A DNA stretch of 64,000 nucleotides, from positions 8,310,501 through 8,374,500 of the forward strand of contig NC_088311.1 of the NCBI RefSeq assembly GCF_910592395.1. The letters are read 5' to 3'. This DNA comes from Lineus longissimus (Eukaryota; Nemertea; Pilidiophora; Heteronemertea; Lineidae). Position numbers and translations under genes: made by a program. Numbering within the stretch: position 1 is the stretch's first letter; every line of letters begins with the position of its first letter. Shown here in pieces: positions 37,801 to 64,000 of the stretch. The notes below the pieces were generated by a model. It had not been told where the DNA came from, searched no databases, and saw nothing but the letters and a program-made list of their open reading frames with translations.

Positions 37801-40800
37801 TTCTTAAGTAAGTGAGTCATACTCTGAAGAATGATGAGCAGCATGTCCGATATAAATATGACTTCAGAAATGTCAACAGCCCTGCCAAAGTGAAGACAAG
37901 GAAAAAGACTTTCGTAATCATCACCATAGTATTCAGGAGTGTCATTCCAATCGCATGTTGACACAAATTGAATTGTGCGCATTTGGAACCTAACTTGCTT
38001 ATCAAATACACAGCTACCCACTGGAACGTTAAAAACGGATGTTGTCTATAAGGTCAGAGGCATATCACAGATGGTTCTCGTCAAAATCGTAAGGGGGAAC
38101 GCTCGATGTTGACCACTTTGACCCAAACAGGAGCGCTTCCCCTTGACATGGGCGTTATACAAAAAACAAAATTCTCAACTGCGTTTACTTCGCTTTCCAG
38201 CTGAACATCAACATATCGTTGAACTTGATTTAAGTTGGAATCGCATCCGAAACCCAGGTGCTATCAGAATTGCCAACTCTCTCAGAGTAAGTTTGAATAT
38301 TTATTAGAAAAAAACAATTTGACAAAAAAAGAGCCATTACCATAATATATGATATCATTAAATATATCGACCACTCAATCATAAGGCGTTTCAATGGCAA
38401 GACCTTGCACTAAACGGGTGGAGAAGATTTTTTATTGACTACTGGTGGTAAGCTCTGTTTTTTATTTCGGCACTGTATTCCTCATTTCGGATTCCAGGAC
38501 AATCAAGGCCTCACTAAACTAAATCTTGCATGGAATGGTTTTGAAGACGACGGTGCAATTGCCATGGCGATGTCCTTGAGGAGCAATACGACCTTGAAAG
38601 ACCTTGACCTTTCGTGCAACAGGGTCAACGCGAAAGGATTTATTGCGCTGTGCAAGGCATTTTCAGAAAACCACACATTGAAAAATCTGGCTGTAAGTAC
38701 TTTAGTAATTGGTGTAGGGTCCAGAAAGGAAGTTTATAGAAGTGGAAATTCCTTGGAGAAATGTATGGCGAGGAAATGTTTTTGTATGATTGTAATGTTA
38801 GGCCATTGGTCTCTTTTGTCATACACCTTAATTTACAATCGAATAATGTGGGACGTATTGTCTAAGGGGGTTACGTTGCCTGGCTTGATATATTTGTTCG
38901 GCAATGTTCGGGATTTCGTCATATTTTATGTCGTAACTTTACAACCATACTTCCGCCGTCCTGCGTATCCACAAACGATAAACTAATTAAGACGATTGTA
39001 TATGATTGGTATTTCAGTTATGTCGGAACCCTATTCCTGATGAAGCAGCTGAAGTCGGACTTACATTTTTGCAAACTTTGGACGAGCTGTCTCTGTCTCT
39101 GGACCTGCGGGTGCGTAACATAACGTTTTCGTTATTACCTTCTCTCACTGCAAACGATATCTCCGAACCATGCACCACACGTTCCAACATCAAGACTTTG
39201 ACCACATGTGTATACATGTACCTCGTCAAGCTGGACTCCGGACGCGGTAAATCGGCCAGCAGGCCCTTCCCCACATAGGAAGAATGATTCAAATCATAAA
39301 TAGAATACCTCGGGAGTCTAAGTTCGGCGAGCTACCTACTTGCATTAGGCAGGTTTCGCAACCCCTACGAACGACGAGGTACAAACTAAGAATGTTTGTC
39401 GCGTCAGTAAATCTCGTGCTAATAATAACCATCGCGGTTATTATTAGCACGTAAATCATCTTTTATACACATTGGTTGTATGAGGAATCGGGGAATATTT
39501 TTATAATTCAAACACATCATCGATAAAGTACATCTACATACTACGTTACTTAACTTCTTACTTTGCCTTTCGTTGTTCTCCGTAAAGGACTGTGAAAACT
39601 GCCTAATGTTAAAGGAACAATAAAATTGGTCTCGTTTTTATTCCTGCAGGACGTCTTCTTGAAGACAACATTCGAAGAAGTAATAGCCGGTGTCCGGCAA
39701 GTCCACGACAAATTCCAGTGTAATTTCGGTTACTCTGATTCCTACGGGAAGAGGAAGCTTAATCAATACAGCGCCCTGGACGAGGCTTTCCGGTATCTCA
39801 CCTCTTATGTAGTGGAGCATGGCATACAGCTGGTGGACTTGTTTGCCAGGTTTGATGTTGACGGCAGCATGAGCGTGACGTATGACGAGTTCAAAGAAGG
39901 GCTGAGGGTAAGATAGCGAACAAGAGGGTATCTGGTGTGGGGACATTCACCTCTCAACGCTCAAGGTTGACGCCCAACGTTCGAGAATCACGATCCACCT
40001 TGGCCAATCGGCAGGTTGGCACGAACCTTACGAACGACAAAGTACGAACAACGAAGTCCTCTCTCTTGTCCTCCGTCAAGTGCTGTGTTAACTCATTTAG
40101 TACAAGGCACTCAAAAATCATCTCCTATATTTGGTTGTACGAGAAATCTTCGAAATTTTTGTCAATAAAATTCATCTACGTCGTATACTTGGCTCTTCAT
40201 CTCGAATCAGTACGAAAGTACATGTACATGGTCATGGGAATAGCCGAACAAAACCAAAGATTTATTCAAGTAAATTACCATACATGTTCGTAACTACATG
40301 TACATGTATTTCATTTAGGATGCCAAAATCCCGTTGACACCTCTCCAGGTTGAGCAGTTGATCTTGTGTTTGGACCAGGATGGTGACGGAGAAATAGACT
40401 TCAGGTAAGGCGCAACTCGTGACCAAAGATCTGGGCATGCAACATGGTTACAGCCGCGGACGACGCACGTTTCATTCTAGAAATGAGAGAAAACCCCTTG
40501 TTTCTTCCTAAAACGCATGAAGAGGAAGTCATTTCTTCCTATAAGTGAAAGAAAGCATGTTTTTTCTTCCTCGAAAGCAAAGGGAGACAGTCTTTTCATT
40601 CCAGAAATGAGAGAAAACCTCTTGTTTCTTCCTAAAACGCACTGAGAGGAAGTCGTTTCTTCCTATCAATGAAAGAAAGCATGTTGTTTCTTCCTCCAAA
40701 GCAAAGAGAGACAGTAGTTTCATTCTAGAAATGAGAGGAAACCTCTTGTTTCTTCTTAAAACGCAATGAGAGGAAGTCGTTTCTTCCTCTGAATGAAAGA

Positions 40801-41586
40801 AAGCATGTTGTTTCTTCCTCCAAAGCAAATAGAGACAGTCGTTTCTTCTTATAGATGAAAGAAAGCATGTTTTTTCTTCCTCGAAAGCGAAGAGAGATTC
40901 AGGAGACTGGACCGGACAAGAACGTACACAATTTTGTCTGAATCCAGATATTTTTAACGCATGGGCGGATTTCCCTCCTAGAACAAGTCTTTTCATTCAA
41001 GAAATGAAAAAAAATCTCTTGTTTCTTCCTAAAACGCAATGAGAGGAAGTCGTTTCTTCCTATAAATGAAAGAAAGCATGTTATTTCTTCCTCCAAAGCA
41101 GAGAGAGGCAGTCGTTTCATTCAAGAAATGAGAAAAAACCTGTTGTTTCTTCCTAAAACGCAATGAGAGGAAGTCGTTTCTTCCTATAAATGAAAGAAAG
41201 CATGATTGTTGTTTCTTCCTCCAAAGCAGAGAGAGGCAGTCGTTTCAGTCAAGAAATGAGAGAAAACCTCTTGTTTCTTCCTAAAACGCATTGAAAGGAA
41301 GTCGTTTCTTCCAATAAATGAAAGAAAGCATTTTTTCCTTCCTCAAAAGCAAAGAGAGACAGTCATTTCATCCTATAAATGAAAGAAAGCATGTTTTCAA
41401 TTCTCCAGACAACATCAAACATGAGACATGCTTTCGTTAGATTTTGTTGTATTAGTTAGATTTTTTCAATCTCCTCATTTCAGCGAATTGGTGATTGGTT
41501 CAGAGGAGTATGAACACCAGAAACGGACAGCAAAGCAGATTGAGGACAAATTGGCCGGGAGCGATACAGCGTCCAATCCACGATAG
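31875..41586 (+). CDS. LRRC74A: LRRC74A-like LRR protein with two C-terminal EF-hands
   Basis: Thirteen exons: 31875-31949, 35665-36043, 36310-36485, 36778-36885, 37152-37245, 37453-37502, 37726-37807, 38201-38286, 38498-38692, 39018-39110, 39650-39907, 40319-40404, 41484-41586 (1,785 nt, 594 aa). All junctions are in phase. The N-terminus (aa 1-150) is basic, Ser/Gln/Arg-rich and probably disordered. AYERACEKYG and YGTGPRGT lead into about nine ribonuclease-inhibitor-type LRRs (roughly aa 200-440), for example TTLNLDGNDINEEG, LDLSWNRIRNPGA and LNLAWNGFEDDGA. Two EF-hand loops follow, D515-E526 (DVDGSMSVTYDE) and D551-E562 (DQDGDGEIDFSE). The gene resembles vertebrate LRRC74A (about 490 aa), but its loops look fully able to bind calcium. 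The function of the family is poorly known. Intron 1 is 3.7 kb and the last intron holds a minisatellite. Confidence 0.9.
31950..35664 (+). other. LRRC74A intron 1
   Basis: A 3.7-kb intron between a GAG|GTAAGC donor and a ttccag|GAGG acceptor. It holds a degenerate minisatellite at its 5' end (listed separately) and a perfect 10-bp hairpin TTTCTGTCTG-AAAA-CAGACAGAAA at 34881-34904. A 123-codon open frame at 34389-34760 has no recognisable motif and is treated as chance. Confidence 0.6.
31990..32215. repeat. Degenerate minisatellite, unit about 40-50 bp
   Basis: About five imperfect copies of a unit built around 'gatatcctcaggttactgccatgtgat' follow directly after the first coding exon of LRRC74A. 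Unit length and sequence vary, so it is an old array. Confidence 0.6.
39350..39560. repeat. Element copy A with perfect 16-bp hairpin
   Basis: The intron before the EF-hand exon contains 'ggcaggtttcg..cctacgaacgacgaggtac', then a perfect stem CGTGCTAATAATAACC / GGTTATTATTAGCACG (39415-39430 and 39436-39451, loop atcgc), then 'atcatctttta..ggttgta'. A diverged copy lacking the hairpin occurs in the next intron (about 40005-40200). Confidence 0.6.
40005..40200. repeat. Element copy B, diverged
   Basis: Shares ordered blocks with 39350-39560: 'ggcaggttggcacgaaccttacgaacgacaaagtac', 'aatcatctcctat..ggttgtacgagaaatc' and a 'catctacgtcgtatac' ending. The position of the hairpin in copy A is occupied by unrelated sequence. 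The two copies flank the coding exon at 39650-39907. Confidence 0.5.
40500..41400. repeat. About 125-bp minisatellite, roughly seven units
   Basis: The marker 'aaaacgca' recurs at 40510, 40634, 40758, 41031, 41155 and 41283, giving periods of 124, 124, (273), 124 and 128 bp. Each unit holds 'gaggaagtcgtttcttcctataaatgaaagaaagcatg', 'tttcttcctccaaagcaaagagagacagtcg' and 'aagaaatgagagaaaacctcttg'. An unrelated stretch at about 40905-40985 interrupts the array. It fills most of the last LRRC74A intron (40405-41483). The long minus-strand open frame across it is an artefact of the repeat. Confidence 0.9.
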
Positions 41587-41639
41587 CTGCAATGGCGGAT
41601 TTAGTTCTAAAGACAAGAGTTCGTTTTTTAAAGAAGGAA

Positions 41640-41645
41640 AATAAA
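41640..41645 (+). terminator. LRRC74A poly(A) signal AATAAA
   Basis: Canonical hexamer 54 nt after the LRRC74A stop codon. This implies a very short 3' UTR. Confidence 0.65.
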
Positions 41646-42714
41646 GACAATGAAAACTTTCTATCAGCACTCATATTTAAACCGATGCGATGGGGGTGAT
41701 TGCGCGGGTTACGACTAGTATGTATAAAGACAGTCGTCTGTGCAATGTTGAATTTCAGCTAGACAATTATGACAAGCGGATCACATGGATGACTTCGAAC
41801 TTGGGAACTTTCTGTTGCGATCATGTAAGCAATTACCTTGTGCCACTTTTATCAATCATGTCAGTAGTATCAATCCGAACTGTTTTTCGGCATGTCTGTC
41901 TTGAGTTTCCACAATCAAGGACTTTTAGAAGTATGTGGCTGCAGACTGATAGTTAGTTAATTAGGCATTGCTGGTTCAATTAGTGTGCAAACATTGTGAC
42001 CAGGAGAGACTTGTCGCTATAGCCACGAATAATGAATAATTATATATTTGTTTGTCATATCATGAATAAGAACGCATTATAAAAATAACTTACATACATG
42101 TAGTTATTTTCTTCTCTAATTCCGTGGGCCAAAGCTATATTAGGCTTTAAACAACAAAAGAGCGATACTTTGACGCCGTTCGCTAGAAATTTAAAATTTT
42201 TGTTCTTGAATTTGAATATTTTTTTCGAACTTAACAATGCCAAAACGTATGTATTGAATATAAAAGTCAACAGTATGCCGTTCCCCTGCGATGTGGAGAC
42301 ATATCTTTAATCCTGACCACCAATTAGACTCCCTGGGCAGTTCATTGCGCCATCCTAATTGGATCTCCTCAGGGTGAGAGACGGGGGGGGGGGGGGTCAA
42401 CTGCGTCCGGAGATGTAGCAAATGTACGAACAGTGTACAATGTACTTCCATCCAGGTGTGGTGGAATGGAACCACATCCTCGAATATCAGTGTCGTTGTA
42501 TGCTCCTTCGCTCGCCCAAGTACAGGATGTGATTCAGAAGAGATCACACAGCTCTAAAAGAGATAGAGAGCGAGAGAGATACCGTAGGCTGGCGCCCCCC
42601 CCCCCCCCCCCCCGTTTGCCCCACAATCATGCGTTGTCTTTCGTCCTCGGTAGTCAGACGCCAGCCCGGAATCCTAGTTGAAAAATGTCTAGTTTACTTT
42701 AACGACGAACCCAA
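41646..42714. other. Intergenic spacer LRRC74A - SMARCA4
   Basis: No coding exon was recognised. It contains a G-run near 42384-42396 and a C-run at about 42595-42613. The latter follows 'agagatagagagcgagagagatacc'. The open frames here are interrupted by these runs and lack motifs. Confidence 0.5.
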
Positions 42715-42755
42715 CAAGAATGACGTCACTCCTAAAAAAGATGGCCGCCGCTTGT
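42715..42755 (+). promoter_or_regulatory. Candidate SMARCA4 promoter core (CRE plus YY1-like)
   Basis: TGACGTCA at 42721-42728 is followed 9 bp later by AAGATGGCCGCCGC (42738-42751). That resembles the YY1/initiator-type AAGATGGCGGC element found at the start sites of many housekeeping genes. It lies 1.5 kb before the first coding exon and downstream of the LRRC74A poly(A) signal. A non-coding first exon here is an inference. Confidence 0.4.
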
Positions 42756-44160
42756 TTTCGATAATTTATTGTCGGATTTTACCAATAAAAACACCGGATA
42801 AGAGGGGTTTAGTGTGTGTTAGGTATGCTATTTGGCGGTACATATATCTAGCAATCCATTCTTCATTTGTTCAGTCTATTTCTTAAGAAATTGAAGTTGA
42901 ATTTTCTCCAATAAATAGCGATTTATGTTGGCGGTTTCGATTGGCTTTGTTCTCCCCATCCTGAGCTGTGTGTTTTGTAGTGCATTGATGCATTGGTCGA
43001 TGTACATGCATTATGCAGGCCTGCTCTCTTTAGTTTAAAACAAAAGGATGTAATCACCTACACGTGAATAATCTTCTAATTTGATCTACAGTTTTTTGTT
43101 CTGTTTTCAATAAATGCAAGCAACTACTACTTTAATTTTTAACGTACAGTCGGACTACAGAGTACATCAGTACAGACCGTGGTTCGGATGGCGATAGCCC
43201 TCGCCCTCGGCCATGTCCCCTCGCTAGCTGTAGCGTGCCGTATCGGGGGCGTATGTCTACACCTACGCCTACACCCAGGGCCCAGACTGTGTCTGGACTG
43301 GTGCCAGTGCCAGTGGTGGGAACAGACCAGAAAGTCGGCCAAAATTATTTTAAATTTTGAAAATACACGGAGCTGAGGGCAGGCCGATGTTCAGTCTTTT
43401 CTTTTAGTCTACTCTAACAAACCCCTTTCTTTGGGTAAATTGCAGTTTACATACATGTACCTCTATCTATATAGATTTGCTATTCTTTTCTGCTTACTTT
43501 ATTGTGATTCGATCCTGCACTTGTGGGTACTGGCAGATATATAACCAACCTGTACCCTGTCCGACGAAGTACAGCAACTTTGGAGTTAATCCGCCTCTTG
43601 CAGCATGATGGTGTTTCTGTGAAGTGTAGCAGGCATGCTAATCCTTGATTCTCAATTTCTCCCATGAATTGTTCATACATGCTGTCTTTGATATCAATGG
43701 CTGCAGAGAGGGACCATGGACAGGATACTTTACAAAATACCCTCTTTATTTCTCTGCTTCGATTACATTTTTTTCTGATTTTGTACTTGTCGAAAAACAG
43801 TGCAAATGCAATGTATTTTAGTTGTGCTTTAACAGTGGAGTGTTTTTTCTTTCATGAAGTCTGGTGTAAATAACCCCTAAAAATGTTGAGTCGCTCTATT
43901 GCTTCATGTATGCAGAGCTCTATTAAAATTTTCATGTAGTGTTATGGATTTCAAGTGGTTACTCCATTTTGGAATTTTAAAGCTTCATCTCCAACTGAAT
44001 TGCCAATTTTTGCGAAGGAGAGCTTTAGTTTGAACATGACAGTATTCCCAGTGTATACCGCAGATCTTCTTCAAACTAAAACAACACCAATATTAATTAG
44101 TTTAAAAAAATCATGTCAAGAAAGGTTACGGTAGTGTTTTACCTTTTTTGTTGTTGTCAG
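42756..44160 (+). other. Probable SMARCA4 leader intron or 5' flank
   Basis: No coding signal was found. A strong pyrimidine-rich acceptor (ttgttgttgtcag, ending 44160) precedes the exon holding the SMARCA4 start, so this stretch is likely a leader intron. A GC-richer patch at about 43180-43330 has no recognisable content. Confidence 0.4.
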
Positions 44161-44255
44161 ACTTGAAACATTTATTGGTGAATGCACTTAAACTACAAAA
44201 GATCAGATTTAGTGTTGAGATAATGCTTTTTACTTTAAAAGGAGATAATTGGGTA

Positions 44256-62485
<18,230 letters not shown>

Positions 62486-62491
62486 AATAAT

Positions 62492-62609
62492 GTAAGTATT
62501 TGTGTGACATGTCCGAGTCTCCAAGTGTTTGACCAACGTCAGCTTGAACAGGTCTTATTATTCCCTTTCGTTTACTTGAGCTTTTCTCATGACCTTCTTC
62601 TCTTTTCAG
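62492..62609 (+). other. Putative 3' UTR intron of SMARCA4
   Basis: A consensus donor (GTAAGTATTT) lies 6 nt after the stop codon and a pyrimidine-rich acceptor (ttctcttttcag) ends at 62609. A junction this close to the stop would normally escape nonsense-mediated decay under the 50-55 nt rule known from vertebrates. Splicing is inferred from the sites alone. Confidence 0.5.
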
Positions 62610-62839
62610 GTCAACAGGGTAACTTAATATATACTGGAAACGAAATGACATTCAACCAAAGTTCGCTTAAATGGATTCATGCCGAAATGATTGGTGCAGA
62701 TTTTACATATCTCAACAATGCTTATTTACTTTAGAGAATGACAATTTGACAATGTCTGAAGATTTAAGATAGTATTTTGTAATTCGGTGACTTCTTTCTC
62801 GTTACTACTAGTGCTTTTGTGCATTTGCTAGATAAATAA

Positions 62840-62977
62840 CTATATGTGGAATATTTGTCCACATATAGTCTTGGCCATAATGATGTGGAAACTTGTTGTG
62901 ATTTGGATGGTGAAAGTAACTCCTTTTACTGTCTTACAGTTACAAGAAATATTGTCTTTTTCCTTATGGCCAAGACT
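62840..62977. repeat. Nested inverted repeats in SMARCA4 3' UTR
   Basis: A perfect 11-bp stem CTATATGTGGA / TCCACATATAG (62840-62850, 62858-62868) abuts a 14-bp arm AGTCTTGGCCATAA (62867-62880). The inverse of that arm, TTATGGCCAAGACT, is at 62964-62977. Confidence 0.7.
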
Positions 62978-63530
62978 GTATTCATTCATGGCATTGTATT
63001 GTGTACAGTGCATACATGTATGTGTATTTTTGTATTTATATGAAGAGAGGTATAAAGTACGGTAATGACAAAGTGAACAAAAACTAAACAATTTGTAGCA
63101 GTTTGCTTGAAAATGAAGTTTGGAATGAAAAATTCCCACATGTCCATTGTAGAGCCATAGCAACCACATGTTGGTAACTTGGCTTTGGCTGATTCAAACT
63201 CAACAGTTTTGATGCTGAGAAAGTTCAAAACTCAGCGATACCACTCTTATAATGCAAGCGCCAAGATTTTCTGTACATATTGTCATTGCTTTTCCTCTTC
63301 TTCTGTGCAGTGGTTGCATTTGGATTTATATGAACTTGAACTTGTAGGCCTTTAGCGGTCTCTCTCTAAGACACATTGTCCTGATATGTATGTAAATGTT
63401 CTGTATAGCTATTCTCGTATTAACCACATCTCAATTAGAGTTCCGTACAGGTCAGGGTCACAACTGTACGTGGATTTTTATCCTTGTTTTGGATTCCTGT
63501 AGTACGGTTGCATCCCTGGCCTGATACATG

Positions 63531-63648
63531 GGGTGATATGAATAAAGACTAGCAAATGCTTTTATCTAAAACTCTATGTACATTTACACTAGGCCTTTCT
63601 GTACAAAATTGAAGTAAAAGCATTTGCTAGTCTTGATTCATATCACCC
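63531..63648. repeat. Long inverted repeat spanning the poly(A) signal
   Basis: The left arm 63531-63565 begins GGGTGATATGAATAAAGACT and the right arm is 63615-63648. They are reverse complements over about 34 bp with one or two mismatches and a loop of about 49 nt. The AATAAA hexamer at 63541-63546 sits inside the left arm, and the matching position in the right arm differs. Confidence 0.85.
63541..63546 (+). terminator. SMARCA4 poly(A) signal AATAAA
   Basis: Canonical hexamer about 1.06 kb downstream of the stop. It is the first I saw after the coding region. It is buried in the arm of an inverted repeat. Cleavage would be expected some 10-30 nt further on. Confidence 0.55.
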
Positions 63649-64000
63649 AATGCCTTGATCTGCACCTCATAGATAGATGTTGTATTCGTGTAATTAGTCC
63701 ATGAGCCATCATGGGTATTGGTGATGATGATACCAGTGACGGTGAATGTGACATTAGCATGGATACGCTGTAACTAGTTATTCAAACTGTGTTAGCACAG
63801 TGGGTAAAGGTATCTGTTTGCCTAAGAAAAAATATGTGCTTATCTGGAGAGGAATGACGACACAAAAGTAACATACAATAGATTTATAGTTCATATTGAG
63901 GAGCGTGAGGCCCGCATTTATTATTTTCATCCAATTGTACCCCTCCAATTCTGTAATGGGAAGGCCTGTGTCTATTGTGTTGCAAAGGTAAACCAATACC
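63649..64000. other. Downstream flank
   Basis: No gene, RNA or repeat was recognised in the last 350 bp. Confidence 0.5.

Noticed and set aside
40529-40996. 155-codon minus-strand open frame with repeated motifs
   Set aside because: It is produced by the 124-bp minisatellite in the last LRRC74A intron and is interrupted by unrelated sequence.

Overview
This is a metazoan genomic window. It holds intron-rich protein-coding genes with GT-AG introns of roughly 100 to 3,700 bp, large AT-rich spacers, many short inverted-repeat (MITE-like) elements, a tRNA-derived SINE, minisatellites, homopolymer G/C runs and very frequent TACATGTA-type palindromes. The gene content is animal. The repeat types (units ending in an AGCTCACC hairpin, TA-flanked 'gtgtcc...ggttccactgt' MITEs) suggest a marine invertebrate, probably a lophotrochozoan such as a mollusc, brachiopod or annelid. 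An ambulacrarian or cephalochordate cannot be excluded from sequence alone.

Layout. Positions 1-15,027 are gene-poor, with dispersed repeats and one weak orphan exon candidate. Positions 15,028-19,219 (minus) hold a 7-exon ELOVL1/7-type fatty-acid elongase of 288 aa, with a SINE and a decayed LINE fragment in its introns. Positions 21,376-30,204 (minus) hold a complete 25-exon CSE1L (exportin-2, CAS) of 967 aa. Positions 31,875-41,586 (plus) hold a 13-exon LRRC74A-like leucine-rich-repeat protein with two C-terminal EF-hands (594 aa). Positions 44,256-62,485 (plus) hold a 30-exon SMARCA4/Brahma-type SWI/SNF ATPase of 1,805 aa, apparently complete, with an unusual C-terminal tail. Positions 62,486-64,000 are its 3' UTR and downstream sequence.

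Exons were joined by reading splice sites base by base. In all four genes every junction keeps the reading frame and the summed coding length is divisible by three. CSE1L and LRRC74A are head to head across about 1.6 kb. ELOVL lies downstream of CSE1L on the same strand. The four genes have unrelated jobs (lipid elongation, importin-alpha recycling, a Ca-linked LRR scaffold, chromatin remodelling), so this is ordinary animal synteny and not a functional cluster. I found no clear evidence for a new multi-gene system. The most unusual items are the SMARCA4 C-terminal extension, a long inverted repeat over the SMARCA4 poly(A) signal, a 230-bp near-perfect foldback element, and a TTAA-flanked MITE pair carrying CRE, AP-1 and E-box motifs.
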